From the NCBI GenBank assembly GCA_002413455.1, contig DHXA01000180.1:923-17610 (forward strand): 16,688 bases of DNA. Reading direction: 5' to 3'. Below the pieces are notes generated by a model. It was not told the DNA's origin. It worked only from the letters and a program-made list of their open reading frames with translations, and ran no database searches. The stretch is from Rhodanobacter sp. UBA5168. Lineage in GTDB: Bacteria > Pseudomonadota > Gammaproteobacteria > Xanthomonadales > Rhodanobacteraceae. The translations under genes were made by a program, and so were the position numbers. Each line of letters opens with the position of its first letter. The first letter of the stretch is position 1. Below are positions 7,763 to 15,269 of the stretch, piece after piece.

Positions 7763-8686
7763 TCAGCGATCCAGCCATACCTCCAGCCCCTGCGCATTCA
7801 GCTCGATGTCCATGCCAAGCAACTGGCACATCACGTCACGGCCCCCGCTCCAGCCATGGGCTTCGGCGCGTTCCATGTAGAGGTTGGTGAGCGACTCCAT
7901 CAGCGCGGCATGCCGGTCGGGCCTGCCGTGCGCGGCCCGGGCAAGCCCGACCATGGCGTCGATCTGCTGGTGCAGGTCGGCTGCGAGCCTCTCGACGTGC
8001 TCCACCCGGCCATAGTGGGTGAGATACATCGCTTCGGGTTTCAGCGCGACCAGGCGGTCGATGGACGCGTGCAGCGCTGCTGGGTCGAACTGCACAGGCG
8101 AGGTCGTGGGCAGGATGAACGGCCCGCTCGCGGTGTCGAAATCGCGGTACGACAAACCGAACACGTCGCCGGTGAAACACACGTTGGCACGCCCGTCATG
8201 GACGGTGAGGTGATGCTTCGCATGGCCGGGTGTGTCGATGCACGACAACGGCCGACCCGCCAGTTCCACCACATGGCCGTCCGTCGCCTTGATCACGCGT
8301 TCGGCGGGGATCGGGCGCAACCGGCCGTAGGTCTGTTCCATCACCGCCTCGCCGTATACCGCACTGGCGCCTGCCCACAGTATCGACGGATCGATCATGT
8401 GCCGCGCCCCGCGCGGATGCACCACCAGTCGCGCGTTCGGCAACTGCGCGATCAACTCGCCAGCGCCGCCGGCATGATCCAGGTGCACGTGGGTGAGGAT
8501 CAGCCAGTCGACCTCGGCGGCGGTGATCCCGGCGCCGTCCAGTGCCGCCAGCAGGCGCGGTACGGCGAAGTGGGTGCCGCAGTCGATGAACGCGCCGCGT
8601 CCTTTCTCGACGATCAGATATGCCGCGTCGAACCGCGGCCGCACGAAACCGGTATCGATGGTGTGGATGCCGTGGACGGAAGTCAT
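7763..8686 (-). CDS. MBL-fold metallo-hydrolase of unknown substrate
   Basis: The 307-residue cytoplasmic protein has no signal peptide. The metallo-beta-lactamase fold is shown by THVHLDH (65-71; His66, His68, Asp70, His71), DTPGHAKHH with His155, FTGD with Asp174, and LTHYG with His224. This is the glyoxalase II/RNase Z/flavoprotein-like ligand set, unlike that of the B3 lactamase next door. After about residue 230 comes a helical C-terminal extension of about 75 residues. The start at 8686 gives MTSVHGIHTIDTGF, the usual beginning of such proteins; longer in-frame starts reach into the intergenic region and lack support. It converges on the beta-lactamase gene with 24 nt between stops. I cannot name a substrate. 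Confidence 0.8.
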   Translation of the reverse strand: MTSVHGIHTIDTGFVRPRFDAAYLIVEKGRGAFIDCGTHFAVPRLLAALDGAGITAAEVDWLILTHVHLDHAGGAGELIAQLPNARLVVHPRGARHMIDPSILWAGASAVYGEAVMEQTYGRLRPIPAERVIKATDGHVVELAGRPLSCIDTPGHAKHHLTVHDGRANVCFTGDVFGLSYRDFDTASGPFILPTTSPVQFDPAALHASIDRLVALKPEAMYLTHYGRVEHVERLAADLHQQIDAMVGLARAAHGRPDRHAALMESLTNLYMERAEAHGWSGGRDVMCQLLGMDIELNAQGLEVWLDR

Positions 8687-8846
8687 GCCTGTCTCGTGGT
8701 TGGCCGATCCATGAGGGTAGCAAGTCGCCACCCAGCCGGCACTTGCACCTTGGTCGGGCAAAGTGACGTTGGCGCAGTCACCGCCCCCGGCGCGCGGACA
8801 AAACTGCGGTAGGCTAGTTGCCGATGGGGAATCGGGGAATCCGTCA
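8687..8846. promoter_or_regulatory. Divergent intergenic region with inverted repeat GTGAC-N9-GTCAC
   Basis: These 160 nt separate the leftward MBL-fold gene from the rightward cupredoxin gene, so both promoters should lie here. A dyad GTGAC (8763-8767) N9 GTCAC (8777-8781) resembles a regulator operator. It sits 28 nt upstream of a possible -10, TAGGCT (8810-8815), which lacks a good -35. The cupredoxin ribosome site GGGGAA is at 8834-8839. An activator-dependent promoter would fit, but this is read by eye. Confidence 0.35.
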
Positions 8847-9500
8847 ATGCGTTGCCTGCTCGTTGTCGCGTCGCTCCTGCTCGGGTCTGCCTGGTCATCC
8901 AGGGCAGCGGAAGTCACCATTCACCTCAGCGATGGCCAGGGCCATGCGGTGAACGATGCCGTGGTCATGTTGACGGCGGACGCAGCGCCAGCCACGGCTG
9001 CTGTGCCCGAACCCCCGGTCACGCACATCATCGACCAGCGCAACGAGACCTTCATTCCGTACGTGCAGGTGCTTCGACCCGGCGACAAGGTGGTATTTCG
9101 CAATAGCGACACCACGCGCCATCACGTGTACTCCTTCGCGGCCGTCAGGGCGTTCGAATTCGTGCTGCGCCCCGGTGAAAGCTCACCGGAACTCATCATG
9201 GACAAGACCGGCATCGCCGCTGTCGGGTGCAACATCCACGACCACATGATCACCTACCTGTTCGTGTCCGCAGTGCCGGCGATAGCCACGTCCAGCCATG
9301 GCGGCGATGCCACGCTCGGCCACCTTGCCCCGGGGCACTACACGGCACATGTATGGCATCCGCAACTGCACCCCGGGCGTCCGGAACCAACCCGGAAAGT
9401 GATCATCGCAAGCGATTCGGATGTGGCGCATCTGGCATTCACGCTCTCGTTGATGCCCGACCCGCGCATGTCCATGGATCGCGAGCACCTGGACTACTGA
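8847..9500 (+). CDS. Secreted cupredoxin-like protein ('methylamine utilization protein' type)
   Basis: The 217-residue product has a signal peptide (1-20, cleavage near SRA/AEV), so it is periplasmic or exported. The mature protein carries a plastocyanin-like copper site: His93 (RHHVYSF, with His92 alternative) and the loop GCNIHDHM with Cys128, His131 and Met134, the usual type 1 His-Cys-His-Met set. VLRPGDKVVFRNSD (75-88) is the strand before the first His, as in cupredoxins. A C-terminal part (about 150-205) looks like a second beta-sandwich. Homologues are often labelled methylamine utilization protein, but no methylamine dehydrogenase gene is present. It is 7 nt upstream of the EAL protein. 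Its partner for electron transfer or copper is unknown. Confidence 0.82.
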   Translation: MRCLLVVASLLLGSAWSSRAAEVTIHLSDGQGHAVNDAVVMLTADAAPATAAVPEPPVTHIIDQRNETFIPYVQVLRPGDKVVFRNSDTTRHHVYSFAAVRAFEFVLRPGESSPELIMDKTGIAAVGCNIHDHMITYLFVSAVPAIATSSHGGDATLGHLAPGHYTAHVWHPQLHPGRPEPTRKVIIASDSDVAHLAFTLSLMPDPRMSMDREHLDY

Positions 9501-9507
9501 GCCCGCC

Positions 9508-11865
9508 ATGCGAACCATGGGTTTCCGCCTTCGCCTTGCGCTGTTCTTCGTCGCTACCCTGGTGGCGGTGCAACTGCTTACCGCAGGCCTTGTCTACGAG
9601 GTGACCCGGCGCGCACTGGTGACGGAAGGCGAGCGCCAGCTGACCGCCAATGCCCAGGCGTTCGTGGCGCAAATGGACGACATTTCGGTGCGGGTCGCCG
9701 GCAACGTCGAAGTGCTTTCGCTCGATTACGCGCTGCGCTCGGCCATCGCCGAACGCGATCGCGGCACGGTGCTGTCGGTGCTGCGCAATCACGGTCGACG
9801 GGTAGGAGCGTCGCGCATGCTGCTGATTGGTCTCGACGGAACGGTGGAGGCCGACACCGGCGATGCTGCCACCACGCCCGCGCGCTTTCCCTTTCCCGAT
9901 CTGATCGACAGCGCTTACGACCGCCGGACCGCGGCGGTGGTGGCGATGGATGGCAAGGCGTCGTGGATGGTGGTGGTGCCGATCTACGCGCCGCAACCGG
10001 TGGGTCTGGTGGTGGTGAACGTGCCACTGGATGACGCCTTGCTGACCCATATGCAGCAGCTCTCTGCACTGCCGCGCGACATCGAGCTGGTTGCGCAGTC
10101 GGCAGCCGGTCGCTGGACGGTGGTGGCGCGCGGCGACCGCCGTTCCGGGCTGGTCGACAGCCTTGCCTCCGCGCACCATGCCTTGCCGTGGAAGCCACTG
10201 CTGACCGAGGTCGGCGGCAAGGAATACATGGTGCTTGCGCAACGCCTGAAACAACCGCAGCAGGGTGCGCGGGTGGTGGCCATACTGGGCTATTCGCTGG
10301 ACGACGCGCTGAGCCCGTTCCGCTCCGTGGCAATCGCCTGGGCCACGTTGCTGGCGTTGGGTCTGGGCGTGGGCTTGCTCGGTGCATGGTTTACCGCGCG
10401 CAGCGTATCGCGCCCGATCGAGTCGCTCGCCGCCACCGTGCGACGCATCGCGGCCGGCGACTACCGCGCAGCGCCGGGCATGCAACGGCACGACGAAATC
10501 GGGCAGCTGGCCAGCGCCTTCGGCACCATGACCGAGGCGGTGCGCCAGCGCGAGCTGCGCATCCGCCATCAGGCCATGCATGACAGCGTTACGGATCTGC
10601 CCAATCGCGTAGCGGCCGAAACCACCATCGACCAGGCCCTCGCCGCCGATGATGGCAACCAGGGTGCGTTGCTGATGATCGGTCTCACCCGCGCGCCGGA
10701 GATCGTCAAGACGATGGGGCACGCGTTGTGCGATCGCCTGATGCGCGACACCAGTGAGCGGATCCAGCGGGTTGCGGCCGGCGCCTATCTCGCGCGTGCC
10801 AGCGACACGCAGTTCATGCTGTGGCTGTCGCCGGCCGACCAGGCATCTGCCGTCGCGGTGGCCCTGCGCATCCTCGACGTGCTCAACGAGCCCTACCAGG
10901 AAATCGACCTCAGCATCGACCGGCTGCCCTCGGTGGGTATCGCGATGGCGCCGTCGAGTGGCGTGCAGGCCGGCACCTTGCTGCGCCATGCCGAGGTGGC
11001 GCAGTTCGCTGCCAGCGGTTCGGCCAGCGCATTGAGTTTCTACGCCGCCGCCACCGACCCGCATCGTCCCGAGCGTCTCTCGCTGATGGGCGACCTGCGC
11101 GAGGCACTCGACTGCAACGGATTGTCGCTGCACTACCAGCCCAAACGGGATCTTGCCAGCGGTCGGATCGATGGTGCCGAGGCGCTGCTGCGCTGGAACC
11201 ACCCCCGGCGCGGCTGGGTATCGCCCGAAGCGTTCATCGGCATGGCCGAGGACACCGGCAATATCCATCGGGTGACCCGCTGGGTATTGGCAAGCGCACT
11301 GGCGCAGGCGCAGCAGTGGATCGAACAGGGGCTGCCATTGCATATCGCGGTGAACCTGTCGGCCCGCGATCTGGAGGAGGCCGAGCTACCGGAGCGGATT
11401 GGCCGGTTGCTGTCGATCCACCGGATACCGGCCAGCCGTCTCACGGTCGAGGTGACCGAGCGCGCGGTGATCGGCGAGTCGGATACCGCGATCCGGATCC
11501 TGCGCCGGCTGGCCGGGCAGGGCATCGGCATCGCCATCGATGATTTCGGCGTGGGGCAATCCACCTTCGCCTACCTGCGGCACCTGCCGGTCAGCGAATT
11601 GAAGATCGATCAGATGTTCGTGAAGCATCTGGCGAACGATCCGAACGACCAGATCATCGTGCGTTCCATTGTCGACCTGAGCCACCGGCTGGGCTACCGC
11701 GTCACCGCGGAAGGTGTGGAGGACCAGGGCGCGCAGGATTATCTGGCCTCGATCGGCTGCGATCATGCGCAAGGCTTTTTCGTCGCACGGCCGATGCCGG
11801 TCGATGCCTTCGCCGCATTCGTTGCCGGGCAGGCCGGCCACGTGCCCGCAGGGTCGTTGCGGTGA
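9508..11865 (+). CDS. Membrane HAMP-GGDEF-EAL protein, probable c-di-GMP phosphodiesterase with degenerate GGDEF
   Basis: The 785-residue product has two membrane helices (about 8-28 and 272-294) flanking a periplasmic sensor of about 240 residues, then HAMP (295-347), a GGDEF-type domain (about 355-510) and EAL (about 525-770). The GGDEF signature is replaced by SDTQF (432-436), so cyclase activity is unlikely. The EAL site looks complete: E558-A-L, N616, E648 and E651 (EVTE), D678/D679, K699, E735 and Q755. The predicted role is cleavage of c-di-GMP under control of a periplasmic signal, perhaps with the degenerate domain as a GTP-sensing module. It starts 7 nt after the cupredoxin and overlaps the beta-barrel gene by at least 1 nt. 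ATG 9517 is an alternative start. Confidence 0.9.
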   Translation: MRTMGFRLRLALFFVATLVAVQLLTAGLVYEVTRRALVTEGERQLTANAQAFVAQMDDISVRVAGNVEVLSLDYALRSAIAERDRGTVLSVLRNHGRRVGASRMLLIGLDGTVEADTGDAATTPARFPFPDLIDSAYDRRTAAVVAMDGKASWMVVVPIYAPQPVGLVVVNVPLDDALLTHMQQLSALPRDIELVAQSAAGRWTVVARGDRRSGLVDSLASAHHALPWKPLLTEVGGKEYMVLAQRLKQPQQGARVVAILGYSLDDALSPFRSVAIAWATLLALGLGVGLLGAWFTARSVSRPIESLAATVRRIAAGDYRAAPGMQRHDEIGQLASAFGTMTEAVRQRELRIRHQAMHDSVTDLPNRVAAETTIDQALAADDGNQGALLMIGLTRAPEIVKTMGHALCDRLMRDTSERIQRVAAGAYLARASDTQFMLWLSPADQASAVAVALRILDVLNEPYQEIDLSIDRLPSVGIAMAPSSGVQAGTLLRHAEVAQFAASGSASALSFYAAATDPHRPERLSLMGDLREALDCNGLSLHYQPKRDLASGRIDGAEALLRWNHPRRGWVSPEAFIGMAEDTGNIHRVTRWVLASALAQAQQWIEQGLPLHIAVNLSARDLEEAELPERIGRLLSIHRIPASRLTVEVTERAVIGESDTAIRILRRLAGQGIGIAIDDFGVGQSTFAYLRHLPVSELKIDQMFVKHLANDPNDQIIVRSIVDLSHRLGYRVTAEGVEDQGAQDYLASIGCDHAQGFFVARPMPVDAFAAFVAGQAGHVPAGSLR

Positions 11866-13073
11866 TGCGCCGCGCATGCCTGCTGTGCCTGTTGGGGCTG
11901 TCCTCGTCCGCCGCCTGCGCGCAGGATTTCAAGCTGCATGCCTGGCTGGACGGGCGGCTGGTCGCTGCCCCCGATGAACCCAGTTGGACCAATGGCGGCC
12001 TGGGCAAGACGCGTTTCGGCAATGGCGGTGTCGATGCGCATTTCGGCGGCGCCGGCCTGGTTGGCACCGCCCAGTTCACGCCGGCGCTGCTGGCATTGGC
12101 CGAGGTCCAGTTCCAGAACACCGACTACCCCACCATGAGCGTGATCGAGGCATACCTGCGCTACCGTCCGGTATCCCTCTCGCGCTGGCGCTGGTCGGCG
12201 CAGGCTGGCGCCTTCATGCCGCCTATCTCATTGGAGAACGATGCCATCGGCTGGACCAGCCCGTGGACGCTCACACCGTCGGCCATCAACAGCTGGGTGG
12301 GTGAAGAATTGCGGGCGGTAGGTGCGGAAGGGCGGGTCGAGTGGCGCGGTGACGTCGATACCTGGGAATGGCGCAGCGCGCTGTTCCGGCGCAACGATCC
12401 GGCCGGCAAACTGCTGGCTGCCCGTGGCTGGTCGCTCAGCGACCTCACCTATGGCCTGGGCAGCCGCCTGCGCGAGCCCGATGCGATGGTGCGCCGATTC
12501 GGCCAGCAACCGCCCGGCCGCTACGACCCGTTCCAGAACATCGGCAATCGCAGTGGCTGGTATGCCAACCTGGCCTGGCACGCGCCCGGCCGCGGCAGCG
12601 TGAGCCTGATGCGCTATGACAATCGCGCCGATCCGGCAGCACATAGCGACAGCGGTGTGTTTGCCTGGCACACCTACTTCTGGACCCTGGGCGCCACCGC
12701 CGATACCGGCCCGGTCACCTGGATCGTCCAGGCGATGGACGGTGGCACGGAAATCGAACCGGTGGACGGACTCCAACTCGAGACGCATTTCCGTTCGGCT
12801 TTCCTGCTGGCCGGATGGAATCGCGGCGCCTGGCGTCCCACGCTACGCTTCGAACATTTCAGTACACGTGACCCCCGTTCCGATGCAGGCATCGCCCAGG
12901 GCGAGCATGGCAACGCCATCACGGCGGCACTCAACTGGCGGCCATGCGACTGGCTGCGGCTTACCGCCGAAGTGCTGCGGATCGACGGCGTACGCACGCA
13001 ACGTACGGAGGCAGGATTGCCGGCGGCGTCAGCGATCACGCAGGTACAGCTGGGAGTGCGGCTGATCTATTGA
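11865..13073 (+). CDS. Outer-membrane beta-barrel (porin-like) protein
   Basis: The 402-residue product has a signal peptide ending near ACA/QDF (about residue 19), so the mature protein starts QDFKLHAWLDGRL. The rest alternates polar and hydrophobic residues with many Trp, Tyr and Phe, for example LAWHAPGRGSVSLMRYDN, and ends VQLGVRLIY with a C-terminal aromatic. These are marks of a BAM-assembled barrel. I recognise no specific family or substrate. ATG 11865 shares its A with the TGA of the EAL gene (TGATG), so translation is probably coupled; GTG 11862 would add one residue. Within the triad it could be an outer-membrane channel for the ligand, copper or electron-transfer process sensed by the upstream proteins, which is inference. 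Confidence 0.75.
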   Translation: MRRACLLCLLGLSSSAACAQDFKLHAWLDGRLVAAPDEPSWTNGGLGKTRFGNGGVDAHFGGAGLVGTAQFTPALLALAEVQFQNTDYPTMSVIEAYLRYRPVSLSRWRWSAQAGAFMPPISLENDAIGWTSPWTLTPSAINSWVGEELRAVGAEGRVEWRGDVDTWEWRSALFRRNDPAGKLLAARGWSLSDLTYGLGSRLREPDAMVRRFGQQPPGRYDPFQNIGNRSGWYANLAWHAPGRGSVSLMRYDNRADPAAHSDSGVFAWHTYFWTLGATADTGPVTWIVQAMDGGTEIEPVDGLQLETHFRSAFLLAGWNRGAWRPTLRFEHFSTRDPRSDAGIAQGEHGNAITAALNWRPCDWLRLTAEVLRIDGVRTQRTEAGLPAASAITQVQLGVRLIY

Positions 13074-13095
13074 GCGACCGGTGAACGGCACCCTT

Positions 13096-13121
13096 GCGCG
13101 ACGCGGGAGCCTCCTGCGCGC
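13096..13121 (+). terminator. GC-rich hairpin after the beta-barrel gene, possible weak terminator
   Basis: GCGGGA (13103-13108), loop GCC, TCCTGC (13112-13117) form a 6-bp stem with one G-T pair. It is extended by GCGC (13096-13099) with GCGC (13118-13121) across a 3-nt bulge. No T-run follows. It lies in the 109-nt gap that separates the triad from the next membrane gene, so it may end or attenuate the triad transcript. Confidence 0.3.
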
Positions 13122-13182
13122 TGGCGCATCCGATCTGCAGCGATTCCATTTCATCAATGCGATGCAACCAGGGGAAGACGAC

Positions 13183-13524
13183 ATGCTGCTCTATGCAGTT
13201 CTGATTTTTGCGATTGCCGCCATCGGCGGGCTGGTGCTGGCTTCCAGCGTGCTGCGCGGCAAGCTGGCGCCGTGGGCGATCTCGGTATTGCACGCGCTGC
13301 TGGGTGCCAGCGGCCTGGTGTTGCTGATCATCGAGGTGCTCAAGGGCGCCGCGCCCGGTCGCCTCACCGCGGCGCTGGGTCTGCTGGTGGTCGCAGCACT
13401 GGGTGGGTTTTTTCTCGCTTCGTTCCACCTGCGCAAGCAGGTCGCGCCGAAGGCTATGGTGTTCGTGCACGCTGGTGTCGCGGTGGCCGGTTTCCTGACC
13501 CTGCTCAGCTTGCTGCTGGGCTGA
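13183..13524 (+). CDS. Small four-helix membrane protein with internal duplication, function unknown
   Basis: The 113-residue product is almost entirely hydrophobic with four predicted helices (about 2-23, 30-54, 58-82, 89-112). Residues 15-48 and 74-107 are two copies of one two-helix unit, offset by 59. Both contain GG, LAS, LR, AP and HA at equivalent places, giving pairs Arg25/Arg84, Pro30/Pro89 and His37/His96. ATG 13183 is fixed by GGGGAAG at 13171-13177, 5 nt upstream; the frame is open further upstream but that stretch is not membrane-like. It is 3 nt from the DUF2231 gene, so the two should be co-expressed. I do not recognise the family. Confidence 0.75.
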   Translation: MLLYAVLIFAIAAIGGLVLASSVLRGKLAPWAISVLHALLGASGLVLLIIEVLKGAAPGRLTAALGLLVVAALGGFFLASFHLRKQVAPKAMVFVHAGVAVAGFLTLLSLLLG

Positions 13525-13527
13525 GCC

Positions 13528-13947
13528 ATGCGCCATCCACTCCACCCTGCGCTGGTCCATTTTCCGATCGCCTGCTGGTCGCTGGTCACGGCGGCGGATC
13601 TTGCCAGTCTGGTCTGGGGTGAACCGGTCTGGCGTCTTGCCGGTGTGTTGCTGGTGGCGGGGATCGGTTTCTCGATTCCCGCCATGCTGGCTGGCTTTCT
13701 CGAACTGGCCAAGGTCGCCGAGGACAACCCGGCGATCAAGGACGTCAACCGGCACATGATCATGGTGATGTGCGCGCTGGCCTTCTATACGGCCAGTCTG
13801 TTTCTGCGCCTGCACGGCACCGATCTCATCGAACCGGGTCTGCTCGCGATCGGAATGAGCGTGCTGGGCTTCCTGTTTCTGGCTGCGGCGGGCTGGCTCG
13901 GCGGCAAGCTGGTGTATGGACATCGGCTTGGCGTCAGTCCGCCGTAG
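13528..13947 (+). CDS. DUF2231-family membrane protein
   Basis: The 139-residue product has four helices (about 13-30, 36-58, 75-95, 105-127). It begins MRHPLHPALVHFPI, the HPxxVHFPI start typical of DUF2231. His3, His6 and His11 at the N-terminus and His76 before the third helix are candidates for metal or heme ligands near the membrane surface. The family has no settled function, though members are often found near redox or copper genes. It starts 3 nt after the four-helix duplicated protein and ends 4 nt from the convergent glycosylase gene. No terminator is visible between the two. Confidence 0.8.
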   Translation: MRHPLHPALVHFPIACWSLVTAADLASLVWGEPVWRLAGVLLVAGIGFSIPAMLAGFLELAKVAEDNPAIKDVNRHMIMVMCALAFYTASLFLRLHGTDLIEPGLLAIGMSVLGFLFLAAAGWLGGKLVYGHRLGVSPP

Positions 13948-13951
13948 GAGT

Positions 13952-14593
13952 TCAGCCTTTGGCCTTCGTCGGTCGCGGCACGCGCCACAGATACCATGCG
14001 GCAGCGGTGCGATGCGGGCTCCAGGCCTGACCGATCAGCGCCATCGCCTTCGGCGTGGGCGCCACGTCGAGCGATTTCAGCAGCCGATAGCCTTCGCGAA
14101 CGCCGAAATCGTCCGCCGGCAGGATGTCGGGCCGGGCCAGGCTGTAGATCAGGAACATCTCCACCGTCCAGCGGCCGATGCCTTTCAGTGCGCTCAGTCG
14201 TGCGATCAGCTCGTCGTCCGGCAGCAGTCGCGCTGTGGCGAGATCCGGTACCACGCCGCTCAGCGTGGCAGCGGCGATGCCGAAGATCGTCTCGATCTTG
14301 CGCGCCGAGAAACCACAGGCACGCAGCGCATCGAAATCGCTGTCGAGCAATTGCGATGGCGCCGGAAACGGCTGCTGCGGATATAGCGCCAGCAGGCGCG
14401 CGAGGATCGCGTCGCCCGCTTTGACGTGCAACTGCTGATAGGCCACCGCGCGCACAAGCGCCTCGAACGGTTCGCGCGCAGGTTTCGGCTCGTGCCCGCA
14501 GGGGCCTAGTTGTGCCACCAGTCGCGCCAAGTCGGCGTCGATCGACGCCAGATACTTCGACGCATCGACGGATGATGGCTTGCGACTTTTCAC
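13952..14593 (-). CDS. alkA: DNA-3-methyladenine glycosylase II (AlkA/Mag type)
   Basis: The 213-residue base-excision enzyme removes 3-methyladenine and related alkylated bases. The helix-hairpin-helix LKGIGRWTVEMF (136-147) is followed by the GPD loop LPADDFGVR with catalytic Asp162, equivalent to AlkA Asp238. WSPHRTAAAWYLWR (191-204) matches the last helices of AlkA. YQQLHVKAG (52-60) is in the position of the substrate-side helix. It is shorter than E. coli AlkA (282 residues) and lacks that protein's N-terminal domain, so it resembles yeast Mag1 or the compact bacterial forms. The start is uncertain: GTG 14593 (AGGGA 12 nt upstream, no overlap with alkB) or GTG 14623 (10 residues more, 11-nt overlap, no ribosome site). 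It is last in the ada-alkB operon. Confidence 0.88.
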   Translation of the reverse strand: MKSRKPSSVDASKYLASIDADLARLVAQLGPCGHEPKPAREPFEALVRAVAYQQLHVKAGDAILARLLALYPQQPFPAPSQLLDSDFDALRACGFSARKIETIFGIAAATLSGVVPDLATARLLPDDELIARLSALKGIGRWTVEMFLIYSLARPDILPADDFGVREGYRLLKSLDVAPTPKAMALIGQAWSPHRTAAAWYLWRVPRPTKAKG

Positions 14594-14612
14594 CAGAGCA
14601 GGACTTCCCTTG

Positions 14613-15269
14613 CTAATTGGCACGACGAAACGTCAGGTTGATGCGGCATTCGCCGAACGCCTGGTGATGATTCGGCTTGAGCGGCAGTACACCGTGGTAA
14701 CGCAGCCGCGCCGGGCCGCCCCATACAACCACATCGCCATGGGCCAGCGGCACGCGCATCGCGCGATCCGTGCGCTGCATCCCGCCGAACAGGAACACGG
14801 CCGGAATGCCCAGCGACACCGAAACGATCGGCTGCCCGAAATCACGCTCGTTGCGATCCTGATGCAGGGTCAACCGGGTGCCCGGTTCGTAGCGGTTGAT
14901 CAGGCAGGCATCCGGCACGAAACCGGAAAAGCCGGCCCGTGCAGCGGCAGCTCCGGCCAGCTCCAGGAAGATGTCCGGCATGGCCGGCCAGGGCTTGCCG
15001 CTGTCCGGATCGATTGGATCGTAACGATAACCACGCCGATCGCTGACCCAGCCCAGCGGCCCGGCATTGGTCATGCCCACCGACATGCGGAAACCACCCG
15101 GTGTGATCAGATGGCGGAACGGTGCCTGCACCGCGATGGTGTCGATCGCCTGCCGCAGTGGCCGTTCATTCGTCAGCGCGAACCCGCGCAGCACCACCGC
15201 GCCATCGCAGAGTGGTTCATCCTGGCGCGAGGAATCGGGCGTGGCGGGGAACAGGTCGGTCGTGATCAT
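14613..15269 (-). CDS. alkB: Alpha-ketoglutarate-dependent DNA dealkylase AlkB
   Basis: The 218-residue product matches E. coli AlkB (216) with a constant offset of 5. The iron ligands are His136, Asp138 and His192, and 2-oxoglutarate is bound by Arg209 and Arg215 in RINLTFR. The base-binding residues Trp74 and Tyr81 and the cofactor contacts Asn125 and Tyr127 are present. The enzyme oxidatively removes methyl groups from 1-methyladenine and 3-methylcytosine in DNA and RNA. Position 140 is Asn where E. coli has Asp135, a residue known to influence substrate choice. ATG 15269 overlaps the upstream oxygenase stop by 4 nt. The same frame stays open to 15869, but that part lies inside the oxygenase gene and is not AlkB-like. 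Confidence 0.95.
   Translation of the reverse strand: MITTDLFPATPDSSRQDEPLCDGAVVLRGFALTNERPLRQAIDTIAVQAPFRHLITPGGFRMSVGMTNAGPLGWVSDRRGYRYDPIDPDSGKPWPAMPDIFLELAGAAAARAGFSGFVPDACLINRYEPGTRLTLHQDRNERDFGQPIVSVSLGIPAVFLFGGMQRTDRAMRVPLAHGDVVVWGGPARLRYHGVLPLKPNHHQAFGECRINLTFRRAN

Noticed and set aside
7751..8812. Open frame on the + strand opposite the MBL-fold gene
   Set aside because: The minus strand carries all MBL-fold ligands; the + strand product is low-complexity His/Arg/Gln/Val sequence typical of a shadow.
9439..11343. Long open frame (634 codons) on the minus strand opposite the EAL protein
   Set aside because: It is an antisense shadow in GC-rich DNA. Its translation is rich in His, Arg and Gln with no domain, and the + strand frame has a full set of HAMP/GGDEF/EAL motifs.
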